In this document: positions 20,139 through 28,952 of the stretch, piece after piece
How positions within the stretch are numbered: the first letter of the stretch is position 1
How the letters are laid out: every line of letters begins with the position of its first letter
Source of the DNA: Sphingobium sp.
GTDB taxonomy: Bacteria; Pseudomonadota; Alphaproteobacteria; Sphingomonadales; Sphingomonadaceae
DNA length: 64,000 nt
NCBI GenBank assembly: GCA_020446425.1
Contig: JAGRES010000029.1
Location: 1 to 64,000, forward strand
Direction: 5' to 3'
The notes under the pieces: generated by a model
The model's database searches: none
What the model was told of the DNA's origin: nothing
The model's input: only the letters and a program-made list of their open reading frames with translations
Program-made: the position numbers and the translations under genes

Positions 20139-21095
20139 TTATACGCGAAGCTGGCTTAACAGTTCCTGCATGTCGTCAGGCAAATGGCTCGTAAATGCGA
20201 GCTTTTCCATCTTTATAGGATGAATAAACCCCAATGAAGCCGCGTGCAATGCCTGCCGCCTGAAGGAAAGCGAATTGATTATTCTCCGAAACGCCGTTGC
20301 CCGGCCTCCATAAATGGGGTCGCCCAGCAATGGATGCCCGATATGGCTCATATGGACGCGTACCTGATGCGTGCGGCCGGTTTCCAGCCTGCATTCAACC
20401 AGCGCAGCGCCTTTTAGGGCTTCCATCGTGCGATAATGGGTTACGGCATGCTTGCCGCGCCCCTCATTTTGCACCGCCATTTTCTTGCGGTCGCGTTCCG
20501 ACCGGCCGATCCATGTGTCGATCTTGCCCGCCGGGGGTGCCGGGATGCCGCTGACGATCGCCAGATAGCGGCGGGAAATGCTGTGGTCCTTGAACTGTCT
20601 GGCCAGTCCCTCATGCGCGGCGTCGCTTTTGGCAACGACCAGAAGGCCGGAGGTATCCTTGTCGATGCGGTGTACGATGCCGGGGCGAGCCACGCCGCCA
20701 ATGCCGGACAGGCTGCCTTTGCAATGATGCAACAGCGCGTTGACCAATGTTCCGTCCGGGTTACCCGCCGCAGGATGAACGACCAGCCCTGCCGGTTTGT
20801 CCACGACCACCAGATGATCGTCCTCGAAAACGATATTGAGGGGAATATTCTGCGCCGTCGCCTCCGCAGGGGCGGCTTCGGGTATATCGAGCAGGTAACT
20901 CTGGCCCGGTTCGACCTTGCGGGACGGGTCGCGCACGGCCTCACCGCGCGCGCTCGATACCCTGCCGTCGAGGATCAGGGATTTGAGACGCTCGCGCGAA
21001 AGGGCGGGGACAAGGCCCGCCAAGGCCTTGTCCAGCCGTGCTCCGGCGAAATTCTCATCAACCTCGGCGGTTATTATGGAATTCGTTTCCCCCAT
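20139..21095 (-). CDS. rluD: RluD-family 23S rRNA pseudouridine synthase
   Basis: Converts uridines in 23S rRNA (helix 69 for RluD itself) to pseudouridine. The protein has 318 residues. An S4 RNA-binding domain covers about 15-75 (GARLDKALAGLVPALSRERL). The catalytic aspartate lies in HRIDKDTSGLLVVAKSD. RLETGRTHQVRVHMSHIGHP is the family's later motif. I chose ATG 21095 (MGETNSI); upstream codons in frame would cover the divergent JAMM gene, only 17 bp away. RluA/RluC assignment cannot be excluded. The start has no clear Shine-Dalgarno. Confidence 0.9.
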   Translation of the reverse strand: MGETNSIITAEVDENFAGARLDKALAGLVPALSRERLKSLILDGRVSSARGEAVRDPSRKVEPGQSYLLDIPEAAPAEATAQNIPLNIVFEDDHLVVVDKPAGLVVHPAAGNPDGTLVNALLHHCKGSLSGIGGVARPGIVHRIDKDTSGLLVVAKSDAAHEGLARQFKDHSISRRYLAIVSGIPAPPAGKIDTWIGRSERDRKKMAVQNEGRGKHAVTHYRTMEALKGAALVECRLETGRTHQVRVHMSHIGHPLLGDPIYGGRATAFRRIINSLSFRRQALHAASLGFIHPIKMEKLAFTSHLPDDMQELLSQLRV

Positions 21096-21112
21096 CGCAT
21101 AGGAATGTGGGG

Positions 21113-21520
21113 ATGCCGGTACGCATATCAAGAGCCCTGCTGGAGCGGATTTTGGACGAGGCCGAAGCCAGCCCATGCCATGAGATTTGCGGGCTGCTGC
21201 TGGGGCAGGGCGCTGAAGTGCGTGACATTCGCGTTTCGGCCAATGTGGCACAGGACCCGGCGCGACGTTTCGAGGTCGATCCCGCCGTTCTGATCGCCGC
21301 ACACAAGGCCGCGCGGCAGTCCGGTTTGAGGATCATGGGGCATTATCATTCGCATCCCAATGGAGGGACGGAACCCTCGGTATGTGATGCGGAAATGGCC
21401 GTCGATGATGGCAGCCTGTGGCTTATTTGCTCGCCCTCCCGAGAGTTTAGGATGTGGCGGACCGGCGCGCAGGGGCTGCATGGCCGCTTTGCCGTCTGCG
21501 ATATCGCTGTCGATGCTTGA
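21113..21520 (+). CDS. JAMM/MPN+ domain metalloprotein
   Basis: A 135-residue single-domain protein with the complete zinc-protease signature: Glu in HEICGLLLG near 23, then GHYHSHPNGGTEPSVCDAE, that is H-S-H-P followed by S and D at the normal spacing. Such prokaryotic JAMM proteins cleave ubiquitin-like tags or process sulfur-carrier proteins such as ThiS/MoaD (family knowledge); the substrate here is unknown and no sulfur-carrier gene is adjacent. ATG 21113 follows a GTGGGG. It is divergent from rluD and precedes chpT by 99 bp. Confidence 0.85.
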   Translation: MPVRISRALLERILDEAEASPCHEICGLLLGQGAEVRDIRVSANVAQDPARRFEVDPAVLIAAHKAARQSGLRIMGHYHSHPNGGTEPSVCDAEMAVDDGSLWLICSPSREFRMWRTGAQGLHGRFAVCDIAVDA

Positions 21521-21619
21521 TAGCGTGCCCATGCATCAGGCCTTGCATCGCTGGCGTCATGGCGGCAAAGACGAGAGGAAAGGGCGCGCATTTCCATCAG
21601 CGGACGCAAAGGCAGGACA

Positions 21620-22285
21620 ATGAACGATCAGGGGGCAGGGCAAAAGGGTGATCCCGTACTGGATTTTGCGGCTTTGTTATGCTCGCGCCTGTGTCATGAC
21701 CTGCTGAGCCCGGTCGGGGCGTTCAATAACGGCCTGGAACTCATGGCCGATGAAACCGACCCGGAAATGCGTGAGCGCTGCCTCGATCTGCTGGGGGAGA
21801 GCGCGCGGACGTCGGCCAGCAAGCTGAAATTCTTTCGCCTCGCCTTTGGTTCGGCTGGCGGATATGGCGAAAGCGTGCCGCCCAGCGAGGCGCGGCAGGC
21901 GATTGAGGGCATGTTCGCATCGTCCGGCAGGGTGAAGATCGGCTGGCTGATTGCCGATGAGCCGCTCGACAAACGCGCGGTGAAGATATTGCTCAACCTT
22001 GCCCTTATCGCCGGGGATGCGCTGGTGCGCGGCGGGCAGCTCGACGTCGGCGCGGAAGTACGCGGCGACATGATCGAAATTGCGGTACGCGCCCAAGGGC
22101 AGAAAATTGTGCTCGATGAGGAACTGCGTGCCGCCCTTTCCGGTACGTTGCGTGAGGAAGCGCTCTCGGCGCGCACGGCTGCTGCATGGATGACGCGCCA
22201 GCTCGTGCTCAAGGCTGGCGGGGAGATCATGCTGTCGGCTGCGGGTGAACCCGCACTCGTGTTCGGCGCTACAATTTCCACATAA
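21620..22285 (+). CDS. chpT: Histidine phosphotransferase ChpT
   Basis: Relays phosphate from the CckA kinase to the cell-cycle regulators CtrA and CpdR in alphaproteobacteria. It has 221 residues. The phosphorylated histidine lies in LLCSRLCHDLLSPVGAFNNGL near residue 27, in a helix followed by ELMADETDPEM. The C-terminal half is the degenerate ATPase-like domain without nucleotide motifs. It is 82 bp upstream of cheA on the same strand, so cell-cycle and chemotaxis genes may share a transcript. Confidence 0.88.
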   Translation: MNDQGAGQKGDPVLDFAALLCSRLCHDLLSPVGAFNNGLELMADETDPEMRERCLDLLGESARTSASKLKFFRLAFGSAGGYGESVPPSEARQAIEGMFASSGRVKIGWLIADEPLDKRAVKILLNLALIAGDALVRGGQLDVGAEVRGDMIEIAVRAQGQKIVLDEELRAALSGTLREEALSARTAAAWMTRQLVLKAGGEIMLSAAGEPALVFGATIST

Positions 22286-22367
22286 ATGGCTGCAAATTCG
22301 GCGCTTTAACGCCGAATTAACCATGGCGGCTCCATCTTGTCCCTAATCCTAGTGCGCGGACAGGAAT

Positions 22368-24782
22368 ATGGACGAACTGCTATCCGAATTTGTTGCCGAG
22401 ACCCAGGAGTCTCTGGAGGCGCTGGCCAATGTGGTCGTCGCCCTTGAATCGGACCCGTCCGACCGCAATCTTCTGGATGAATTATTTCGCTTTTTTCATA
22501 CGGTTAAAGGAAGCTGCGGCTTCCTGAACCTGCCGCGCTTTGAAAAGCTGAGCCACGCTGCGGAAGATATTCTATCGGAGGTCCGCTCCGGGGATGCGCC
22601 GCCGGATGCCGCGACGATCACAGCCGTTCTCGCCGTCATGGACCGCATTGCCGAGCTGTGCAGCGCCATAGCTTCGGGGGCATCCCTGCCGCACCAGAAT
22701 GACGACCAGCTGATCGAGACGTTGCGGCACTGCTACAAGATGGCCTGTTCGGAAGCCGCGCCTGCCGTCGATGACGACCATGTCGAGAAGGACAGCGCCA
22801 TCGTCACGGAACAGGCAGTGCGAAATAATGGCGCGTCACGCACCATTCGCCTGCCACTGACGCTGATCGACCAGTTGATGAACGGCGTTTCGGATATGGT
22901 TCTGGCGCGCAACGAATTGTCGCGCAAACTGCGCACCAACGACGCCAGCCCGGAACTGGAGGCCGCATTCGACAGGCTGTCCACCTGCATCGCCGACATG
23001 CGCGACAGCATATCGAAAACCCGCATGCAGCGCGTTGACCGCCTGTTCATGGCGATTCCGCGCATGGTGCGCGATCTGGGGCGCGAGCTTGGCAAGTCCA
23101 TCGAATTGACGCTGGAAGGCGGCGATGTCGAAATGGACCGTGAAATGGTCGAGATGGTCGTCGATCCGCTGACGCATATCGTGCGCAACAGCATCGACCA
23201 CGGCATCGAAAAGCCGATTGAACGTGCCGCTACCGGAAAACCGGAAACGGGGACATTGCGTATCTCGGCGCATCAGTCGGGCAGCCAGATCGTGATCGAA
23301 GTGGCCGATGACGGGCGCGGCATCAACGTCGATGCGGTGATCGGCAAGGTGGTGGCCAAAGGGCTGATGACGGCGCAGGATGTTTCCAAGCTGAACGATC
23401 AGGCCAAGCTGGACCTGATATTCACGCCGGGCCTTTCCACTGCTGAACAGGTTACGTCGGTTTCGGGGCGCGGCGTCGGCATGGACATTGTTCGCGCCAA
23501 TATCGAGCGGATAGGCGGAGTCATTTCCCTGTCGAATGACCCCGGCCAGGGGTTGACGATTACGATGCGGGTGCCGCTCACCCTCACGATTATACCCGGC
23601 CTGATATTGAGCGCTGGCGGCCTCAACTTCGCCATTCCGCGCTCAGCCATTATCGAAATATTGCATGATAATAATCCGACGGTCTCGCTCAGCGCGCTGG
23701 GCGGCGGCAAAACCGTCACCATACGTGGCACGCGCTATTCGATGATCGACCTGGAAGACGTAATCGGTGTGCCCCCTGTCGAGAGACAAGGGCCGCGTTC
23801 GCTGATGCTTGTCCGGTCGGCTTCGGGGAAACCCTATATACTGGGCGTCAGCCATGTCGAAAATCATGAGGAACTGGTGATCCGCCCGGCGGCGCCCATC
23901 GTCATGTCGGCGGGCATCTATGCCGGAATGACCCTGCCGGATAATGGCCAGCCGATGTTGCTGCTCGATGCCGGAGGCATAGCGCAGGCGGCGCAGCTGC
24001 CGCTGGTGGTCGAAAATGTGGATGTTCTCGACACTGGCGAGACTGATGAACAGGCTAGCCCGAAAACATATACGGGGCTGCGTTTCATTGAATTGACCGG
24101 TGAGGAGCGCGTCGTGCGTCTGTCGCTGGTGGAACGGGTCGAGGATATCGACGCGGGCGCATTTGGTGAGACGGCCGGGCGTGCGCATGTGCAGATCGAC
24201 GGGCGGCTCATTCCCTGCGCCTATGGCATCGACAAAAAAGCGCGAACGGGTGTGATTACCTGCTTGCGGATGCGCGACGGCGCGCGGGAGCTGTGTTACC
24301 CTGTGGAAACGGTCGTCGACATTGATGAAATCCCCACAGAGCTGGATATGGACGCCGCTTATGGCGTTGTTGCCGGAGTAGTATTGGTCGCGGGCCAGCA
24401 TATCGAAGTTATTGATGGTTATGCGCTGTTCTCCACCCTTCAGGATGGCCAGATCGTCGAGGAGAAGGCGTCCAAAGGCCGGTGCGTGATCGCCGACGGC
24501 GATGATATATGGAACCGCGAGATATTGGCGCCGCTGCTGATGCAGGCGGGATATGACGTCATTTGGGGTGAGGCGGACCTTGCGACCGGAGGACACGACG
24601 TCCTGTTGATGTCTGGAGCCGGTACTCAGGCCGGTGACGTTTCGGCGGCCCATGCGGTTGTAAAACTGAGGAGCAGCAGCGCGCCTGCCGGGCCGGATGA
24701 CGACAGCATTTATCGCTATGACCGGTCGGCTCTTCTCAACGCCATCTCTCTAGCAAGCGGTATCAGGAGCAGCGCAGCATGA
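22368..24782 (+). CDS. cheA: Chemotaxis histidine kinase CheA
   Basis: Receives receptor signals and phosphorylates CheY and CheB. The protein has 804 residues. The HPt domain has the target His44 in FFHTVKGSCGF. There is little room for a P2 domain. The dimerisation helices lie around 160-230, and the ATPase has HIVRNSIDHGIE (about 268), VADDGRGIN and SGRGVGMDIV. A CheW-like P5 follows at about 405-545. An extra ~250 C-terminal residues include a second CheW-like stretch and, from about 704, a receiver-like segment (RCVIADGDD) in which the phospho-aspartate position reads HDVLLMSG. It overlaps cheW by four bases. Confidence 0.94.
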   Translation: MDELLSEFVAETQESLEALANVVVALESDPSDRNLLDELFRFFHTVKGSCGFLNLPRFEKLSHAAEDILSEVRSGDAPPDAATITAVLAVMDRIAELCSAIASGASLPHQNDDQLIETLRHCYKMACSEAAPAVDDDHVEKDSAIVTEQAVRNNGASRTIRLPLTLIDQLMNGVSDMVLARNELSRKLRTNDASPELEAAFDRLSTCIADMRDSISKTRMQRVDRLFMAIPRMVRDLGRELGKSIELTLEGGDVEMDREMVEMVVDPLTHIVRNSIDHGIEKPIERAATGKPETGTLRISAHQSGSQIVIEVADDGRGINVDAVIGKVVAKGLMTAQDVSKLNDQAKLDLIFTPGLSTAEQVTSVSGRGVGMDIVRANIERIGGVISLSNDPGQGLTITMRVPLTLTIIPGLILSAGGLNFAIPRSAIIEILHDNNPTVSLSALGGGKTVTIRGTRYSMIDLEDVIGVPPVERQGPRSLMLVRSASGKPYILGVSHVENHEELVIRPAAPIVMSAGIYAGMTLPDNGQPMLLLDAGGIAQAAQLPLVVENVDVLDTGETDEQASPKTYTGLRFIELTGEERVVRLSLVERVEDIDAGAFGETAGRAHVQIDGRLIPCAYGIDKKARTGVITCLRMRDGARELCYPVETVVDIDEIPTELDMDAAYGVVAGVVLVAGQHIEVIDGYALFSTLQDGQIVEEKASKGRCVIADGDDIWNREILAPLLMQAGYDVIWGEADLATGGHDVLLMSGAGTQAGDVSAAHAVVKLRSSSAPAGPDDDSIYRYDRSALLNAISLASGIRSSAA

Positions 24783-25228
24783 GCGGGCTTTACCTTTTTG
24801 CACGCATCGCCGGAACGCCGGTCGCCATTCCTACAGAGGATGTGGAAGCCGTGGTCCGCATGAGCGAGCTGTCGCCGGTTCCCGGCGTCGCCGGTTATGT
24901 CGCGGGCCTTTCCGCCCTGCGCAGCCGGGTGCTGACGATTGTGGATGCCTCCGCGCTGATAACCGGAAGCGCGCCAGTGACGATTGGCGACGACGGGAGC
25001 AAGGAAAACTACGCTATTGTCTGCGACATTAGCGGGCACAGCTATGGCATATTGGTTGATGATGTCGATGATATCCGCACAGTGACGAACCCTGTGCTGC
25101 CGGTATGCGGCAAAATTTCCGAGATATGGCTGCCCTATGTGAGCGGTGCGATAGAGGATCAAGGGCAGTATTTCCTGCTGTCGCTGACGGGCCTTCTGGA
25201 ACAATGTCTGGTGCAGCAGGCGGCGTAA
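24779..25228 (+). CDS. cheW: Chemotaxis coupling protein CheW
   Basis: Links chemoreceptors to CheA. It has 149 residues covering a single CheW domain: GTPVAIPTEDVEAVV, then PVPGVAGYVAGLSALRSRVLTIVDA and GILVDDVDDIRTV, the standard pattern. The start overlaps the cheA stop (ATGA), showing translational coupling. It is followed by cheY after 72 bp. Confidence 0.93.
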   Translation: MSGLYLFARIAGTPVAIPTEDVEAVVRMSELSPVPGVAGYVAGLSALRSRVLTIVDASALITGSAPVTIGDDGSKENYAIVCDISGHSYGILVDDVDDIRTVTNPVLPVCGKISEIWLPYVSGAIEDQGQYFLLSLTGLLEQCLVQQAA

Positions 25229-25300
25229 CATCATGTTTACGATTCTGTCAGCATTGCTTCCTATAATGGTCGGACAAGGCAAATATCCGAGGAAAGCCCA

Positions 25301-25663
25301 ATGAAAAATTGTCTGGTCGTCGATGATTCCAAGGTAATTCGCAAGGTCGCGCGTCACATACTGGAATCGCTGAATATTTCCGTCACCGAGGCATGTGACG
25401 GCCGTGATGCGCTCAACCAGTGCCAGAACGCCGATCATGATGTCGTTCTGCTGGACTGGAACATGCCCGTGATGAGCGGCATGGAATTCCTGCAGCAGCT
25501 TCAGGCGTCGCGGGCTTCACGCCCCAAAGTGATCTTCTGCACGACCGAAAACGGCCTGGGCCATATCAAGGCCGCGCTGGAAGCAGGTGCAGACGAATAT
25601 GTGATGAAGCCGTTCGATCGCGACACTCTTGAAAGCAAGTTGCAGCTCGTAGGCGTCATTTGA
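25301..25663 (+). CDS. cheY: Chemotaxis response regulator CheY
   Basis: Single receiver domain of 120 residues. The acidic pair is Asp9-Asp10 (VVDDSKVIRK), the phosphorylation site is Asp52 (LLDWNMPVMSG), the switch Thr is in FCTTENG near 80, and the lysine is in VMKPFD near 105. It has no output domain, so it acts by binding the flagellar switch or by serving as a phosphate sink. It is preceded by AGGAAAG and sits in the che operon between cheW and cheB. Confidence 0.93.
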   Translation: MKNCLVVDDSKVIRKVARHILESLNISVTEACDGRDALNQCQNADHDVVLLDWNMPVMSGMEFLQQLQASRASRPKVIFCTTENGLGHIKAALEAGADEYVMKPFDRDTLESKLQLVGVI

Positions 25664-25713
25664 GCGGTTGGCGGATTTCCGTCATTATTTTTTGAATTGA
25701 TACAGAGCGCACA

Positions 25714-26796
25714 GTGTCGGCCATCTCTCCTAACAGAAAATGGAGTCATTCGCGGTCGGCGCTGATCCGGGTTCTGGTTATTGACGACTCTGTCGTCATG
25801 CGCTCGACCATCGCGCGCATGTTCGAAGGCGGGTGCGGCGTGGACGTGGCCGGCATGTTCGCGACCACCAAGGATGCGTTCGATTTCCTGTCCCGCGAGC
25901 AGGTCGATGTTGTCCTGCTCGATCATGAAATGCCGGGTCAGAAGGGCCTCGATGCGCTTCCCGCTATAATAGAGGCCGCCAAGGGGGCGCATGTCATCAT
26001 GCTGTCCTCTCATTGCAAGAGGGGCGAAAAGACCACGGTGAAGGCTCTGTCGCTTGGCGCTGCGGACGCCATAGCCAAGCCTACGAGCCGAGATTCGACG
26101 CCCCAATTTTCGCAAACATTGATCAAGCGCGTGCGGGATCTGGCCGCCTCCAGCAAAACAGCGCCTGCACCCGCCGACAAACTGCCGATGCGAGCGGCGC
26201 CACGCAGCCTTGAGGTTAAATGCATCGCAATCGGAGCCTCGACTGGCGGCATACATACACTGTCCGATCTGTTGGGTGCGAACACCGACAAGCCGGGCGT
26301 GCCGATATTCGTGACCCAGCATCTGCCCGAAGCATTCATGCCCTATTACGCCGAACAGGTCGCGAGAATGTCCAGCCTGCCGGTTTCCATCGCCAAGGCG
26401 GGTGAGTTTGTTCGCAACGACCATATCTATATCGCACCGGGCAATGCGAATGTCGGGTGCGAAAAATTCGGCAATCAGATGCGCATAGCGTTGTCGGATG
26501 CGCATGACACGCTCACCAATACGCGTCCGTCGGTCAACCTGATGTTCCGGTCTCTGGCCAAATGCTATGGCGCGGGCGCGCTTGGTATCGTGCTGACCGG
26601 CATCGGACGCGACGGTACTGCCGGCGCGGAGGCCATCGTCAAACAGGGTGGCACAGTGATCGCCCAGGATGCGCAGTCCAGCGTGATATGGGGCATGCCC
26701 GGCGCGGTTACGCGGGCCGGACTGGCCAGTGCGAACCTCAGGCCAGAGCATATGCTGGACTTTATCCAGTCCTCTCGTTCGGGAGAGGGCGCATGA
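25714..26796 (+). CDS. cheB: Protein-glutamate methylesterase CheB
   Basis: Removes receptor methyl groups after phosphorylation by CheA. It has 360 residues. The receiver occupies about 15-135 (IRVLVIDDSVVMR, phosphorylation Asp in VVLLDHEMPGQKG). The methylesterase domain is C-terminal, with catalytic Ser in IGASTGGIHTL, His in FVTQHLPEAFM, and Asp in GIGRDG. The start is GTG 25714, since no in-frame ATG precedes the receiver; the ribosome site is weak. It overlaps cheR by four bases. Confidence 0.93.
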   Translation: MSAISPNRKWSHSRSALIRVLVIDDSVVMRSTIARMFEGGCGVDVAGMFATTKDAFDFLSREQVDVVLLDHEMPGQKGLDALPAIIEAAKGAHVIMLSSHCKRGEKTTVKALSLGAADAIAKPTSRDSTPQFSQTLIKRVRDLAASSKTAPAPADKLPMRAAPRSLEVKCIAIGASTGGIHTLSDLLGANTDKPGVPIFVTQHLPEAFMPYYAEQVARMSSLPVSIAKAGEFVRNDHIYIAPGNANVGCEKFGNQMRIALSDAHDTLTNTRPSVNLMFRSLAKCYGAGALGIVLTGIGRDGTAGAEAIVKQGGTVIAQDAQSSVIWGMPGAVTRAGLASANLRPEHMLDFIQSSRSGEGA

Positions 26797-27650
26797 AGGA
26801 TGTCACCCTGACCCCGCCGATGCGCCAGCTGATCGAGCTGCTGGAAAGCCGCACGGGCCAGACTCTCTCGGAAAGCCGGGTATGGCGTCTGGAAACATCT
26901 CTGAAGCCGGTTCTGAAGTCCGCCGGTCTGAAGGACAGCGAAGAGCTTATGGACCGGATCGTGAGCGATCCGGATGGCCCCTTGGCGGTGCAGACCGTTG
27001 ACGCACTGGTCAATAATGAAACCAGCTTCTTTCGCGATGCCCATATCTTCAACATGATAGGCAAGGATTTGCTGCCCCAGATGATGGAACGGTTGGTTGC
27101 GGATGATCGCGGCAAGACCCTGCGCATATGGTGCGCGGGGTGCTCCACGGGGCAGGAAGCATATTCCCTTGCGCTGCTATTCCGTAATCTCGTCGATGAA
27201 AAATCGGGCTTCCGGCTCCAGATTGTGGCGACGGACGTGTCCCGCTCGGCCATCGGACGCGCAAGGTCGGGCCTGTACCCGCAGATGGACGTGCAGCGCG
27301 GCCTGCCGATCAACGACCTGTTGCGCTGGTTCGAGCCTGCGGGTGACGATTGGCAGGTGCACCAGAGCCTGCGCGACATGATCGAGTTCAGGGTCGATAA
27401 CCTGCTCGACAGCCGTGCCATGAATGGCGACTATGACATGGTTTTCTGCCGCAATGTGCTTTTGTACTTCTCGCCTGAACGCAAGGCGCAGATATTCTCC
27501 CGCCTTGCCCGCCAATGCCGTGTGGGTGGTTATCTGTTGCTCGGCGCGGGGGAAACCGTGATCGGCCAGACGCATGACTTCACCGCCAGCCGTACCTTCC
27601 GCGGCGTGTATGAGCATGTCGATGCCAGCGATTTTGGCGCCAATATATAG
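26793..27650 (+). CDS. cheR: Chemoreceptor methyltransferase CheR
   Basis: Methylates glutamates of chemoreceptors with S-adenosylmethionine. It has 285 residues. The N-terminal helical domain leads to NNETSFFRD; the SAM-binding motif is WCAGCSTGQEAYSLAL near 115, and MVFCRNVLLYFS is the later family motif. I chose ATG 26793, overlapping the cheB stop as ATGA; the longer frame lies within cheB. It ends the che operon. Confidence 0.94.
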   Translation: MKDVTLTPPMRQLIELLESRTGQTLSESRVWRLETSLKPVLKSAGLKDSEELMDRIVSDPDGPLAVQTVDALVNNETSFFRDAHIFNMIGKDLLPQMMERLVADDRGKTLRIWCAGCSTGQEAYSLALLFRNLVDEKSGFRLQIVATDVSRSAIGRARSGLYPQMDVQRGLPINDLLRWFEPAGDDWQVHQSLRDMIEFRVDNLLDSRAMNGDYDMVFCRNVLLYFSPERKAQIFSRLARQCRVGGYLLLGAGETVIGQTHDFTASRTFRGVYEHVDASDFGANI

Positions 27651-27725
27651 GCAGGCTGCATATTGACGAACCCCGCCCATTGGTGCCTAAGCGTCTGTGA
27701 CGTGAGGCAGCCATGAGGAGCGGCG

Positions 27726-28409
27726 GTGATAGAGAGGCTTTCGCCCAATTTTGACGAGCGCAAGCTGCCGGTTTCCATGCTCGTGCTGCATTATACCGGT
27801 ATGCCCGACGCGCATAGCGCGATCGACTGGCTGGCCAATCCCGAGTCGAAGGTCTCCGCGCATTATGTCGTCACCGAGGAAGGCGAGGTCGTCCATATGG
27901 TGGCCGAGGATAAGCGCGCCTGGCACGCGGGCAAAAGCTATTGGCGCGGCATTTCGGACGTCAATTCGGCCAGCATCGGCATAGAGATCGTCAATCCGGG
28001 GCATGAATGGGGCTATCGCGAATTCCCGGAGGCTCAGATCGACGCCCTGATCCCGCTGATGCATGAAATCGTGGAGCGCCACGGCATTACGCGCGGCAAT
28101 ATCGTCGGCCACAGCGATGTCGCGCCGGGCAGAAAGCAGGATCCGGGTGAGCTGTTTCCCTGGTGGCGGCTGGCGCGATTGCGGCTGGCGCTGCCGCGCC
28201 CGACCAAGCATCTGATGGACCCGCTATGGAGCGACAGCGCCTTCATGCTCGCGCTGGAGCGTTTCGGCTATGACATTAAGGAGCCGGAGGAGGCCGTCCG
28301 CGCCTTCCAGCGCAGGTTCCGTCCCGAAATGATCGACGGCGTGATCGACGGCGAGAGCCGCGCGATATTGCTGGCGCTGCTGCTGCCCAAACCGACCGGG
28401 GATGAGTGA
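27726..28409 (+). CDS. ampD: N-acetylmuramoyl-L-alanine amidase (AmpD type)
   Basis: Cleaves the amide between muramic acid and L-alanine, as in cell-wall recycling. It has 227 residues. Zinc ligands appear in VLHYTGM near residue 20 and in GHSDVAPGRKQDPG; the conserved WHAGKSYWRG and NSASIGIEIVNPG are also present. A short peptidoglycan-binding-like helical unit follows at about 165-220 (LERFGYDIKEPEEAVRAFQRRF). GTG 27726 is chosen because AGGAG ends five bases before it. No signal peptide, so it is likely a cytoplasmic recycling enzyme. It lies at the left border of the low-GC patch. Confidence 0.92.
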   Translation: MIERLSPNFDERKLPVSMLVLHYTGMPDAHSAIDWLANPESKVSAHYVVTEEGEVVHMVAEDKRAWHAGKSYWRGISDVNSASIGIEIVNPGHEWGYREFPEAQIDALIPLMHEIVERHGITRGNIVGHSDVAPGRKQDPGELFPWWRLARLRLALPRPTKHLMDPLWSDSAFMLALERFGYDIKEPEEAVRAFQRRFRPEMIDGVIDGESRAILLALLLPKPTGDE

Positions 28410-28442
28410 CATATAAGCGGGCCTGCGCCAAAGCCGCTTTGC

Positions 28443-28451
28443 GCGCCAGAG
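28443..28451 (+). repeat. Short direct repeat, left copy (possible att)
   Basis: GCGCCAGAG here is repeated exactly at 30193-30201, which is the extreme 3' end of rnpB. The two copies bracket the lower-GC protease cassette. Nine bases can match by chance, and no integrase gene is present, so this is only a hint of an integration event. Confidence 0.25.
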
Positions 28452-28511
28452 CTGTCGTTCAATTTCAAGCTACAGTACGCCGAAAGCAGACGGTCGAGGA
28501 TCAGCAGAAAT

Positions 28512-28952
28512 CTATGAAGAGTTAGCTTTACATGCAGTGCAGAAAGCGTTCAGTCCAATTTTTGCTGCTAACGAGAAAAGTAACGCGATTACTGGCACTA
28601 TGGCGGCGGCGGCAAGGTTGACCGTTGTTGCCACAAGTGCAGCAACCATACTGACTAAGCCAACTTTTCCTTGACTGCGCCATATCGCTGCGGCCTGTGC
28701 TCGTTCTTCTTCGTATTTGGCGTCTCCACAAACAAAGGCGACAAACTCTTGCTTTACATTAGCATAAAAGCTCTGGATCGCTCCCCCACTGCCAAAACCA
28801 GCCGTCGATGTAGACCCAATTTGTGATAGCCATTTTTCCGCTATCTGATCTTCACTCATTCCATTGGTGAGGAATGTTTGCACCATCTGTTCCTGGCTTG
28901 CAGGAAGTGCATTAAGCCAACCCCCTTCAGTCAGTTCGATGGCCAACATCAT
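28512..28952 (-). CDS. Small membrane protein paired with a trypsin-like protease, unknown
   Basis: A 146-residue protein that I do not recognise. Residues 1-~95 are soluble and mildly acidic, with a Gly/Ser-rich stretch around 46-58; then comes AAIWRSQGK and a ~40-residue hydrophobic block that looks like two membrane helices in a tight hairpin, ending in a short Cys-containing tail. The start ATG overlaps the protease stop (ATGA), and GGGAG lies five bases before it, so the two proteins are co-produced. GC is near 50%, below the flanking genes. It could be the target or membrane-acting partner of the protease; this is inference. Confidence 0.7.
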   Translation of the reverse strand: MMLAIELTEGGWLNALPASQEQMVQTFLTNGMSEDQIAEKWLSQIGSTSTAGFGSGGAIQSFYANVKQEFVAFVCGDAKYEEERAQAAAIWRSQGKVGLVSMVAALVATTVNLAAAAIVPVIALLFSLAAKIGLNAFCTACKANSS

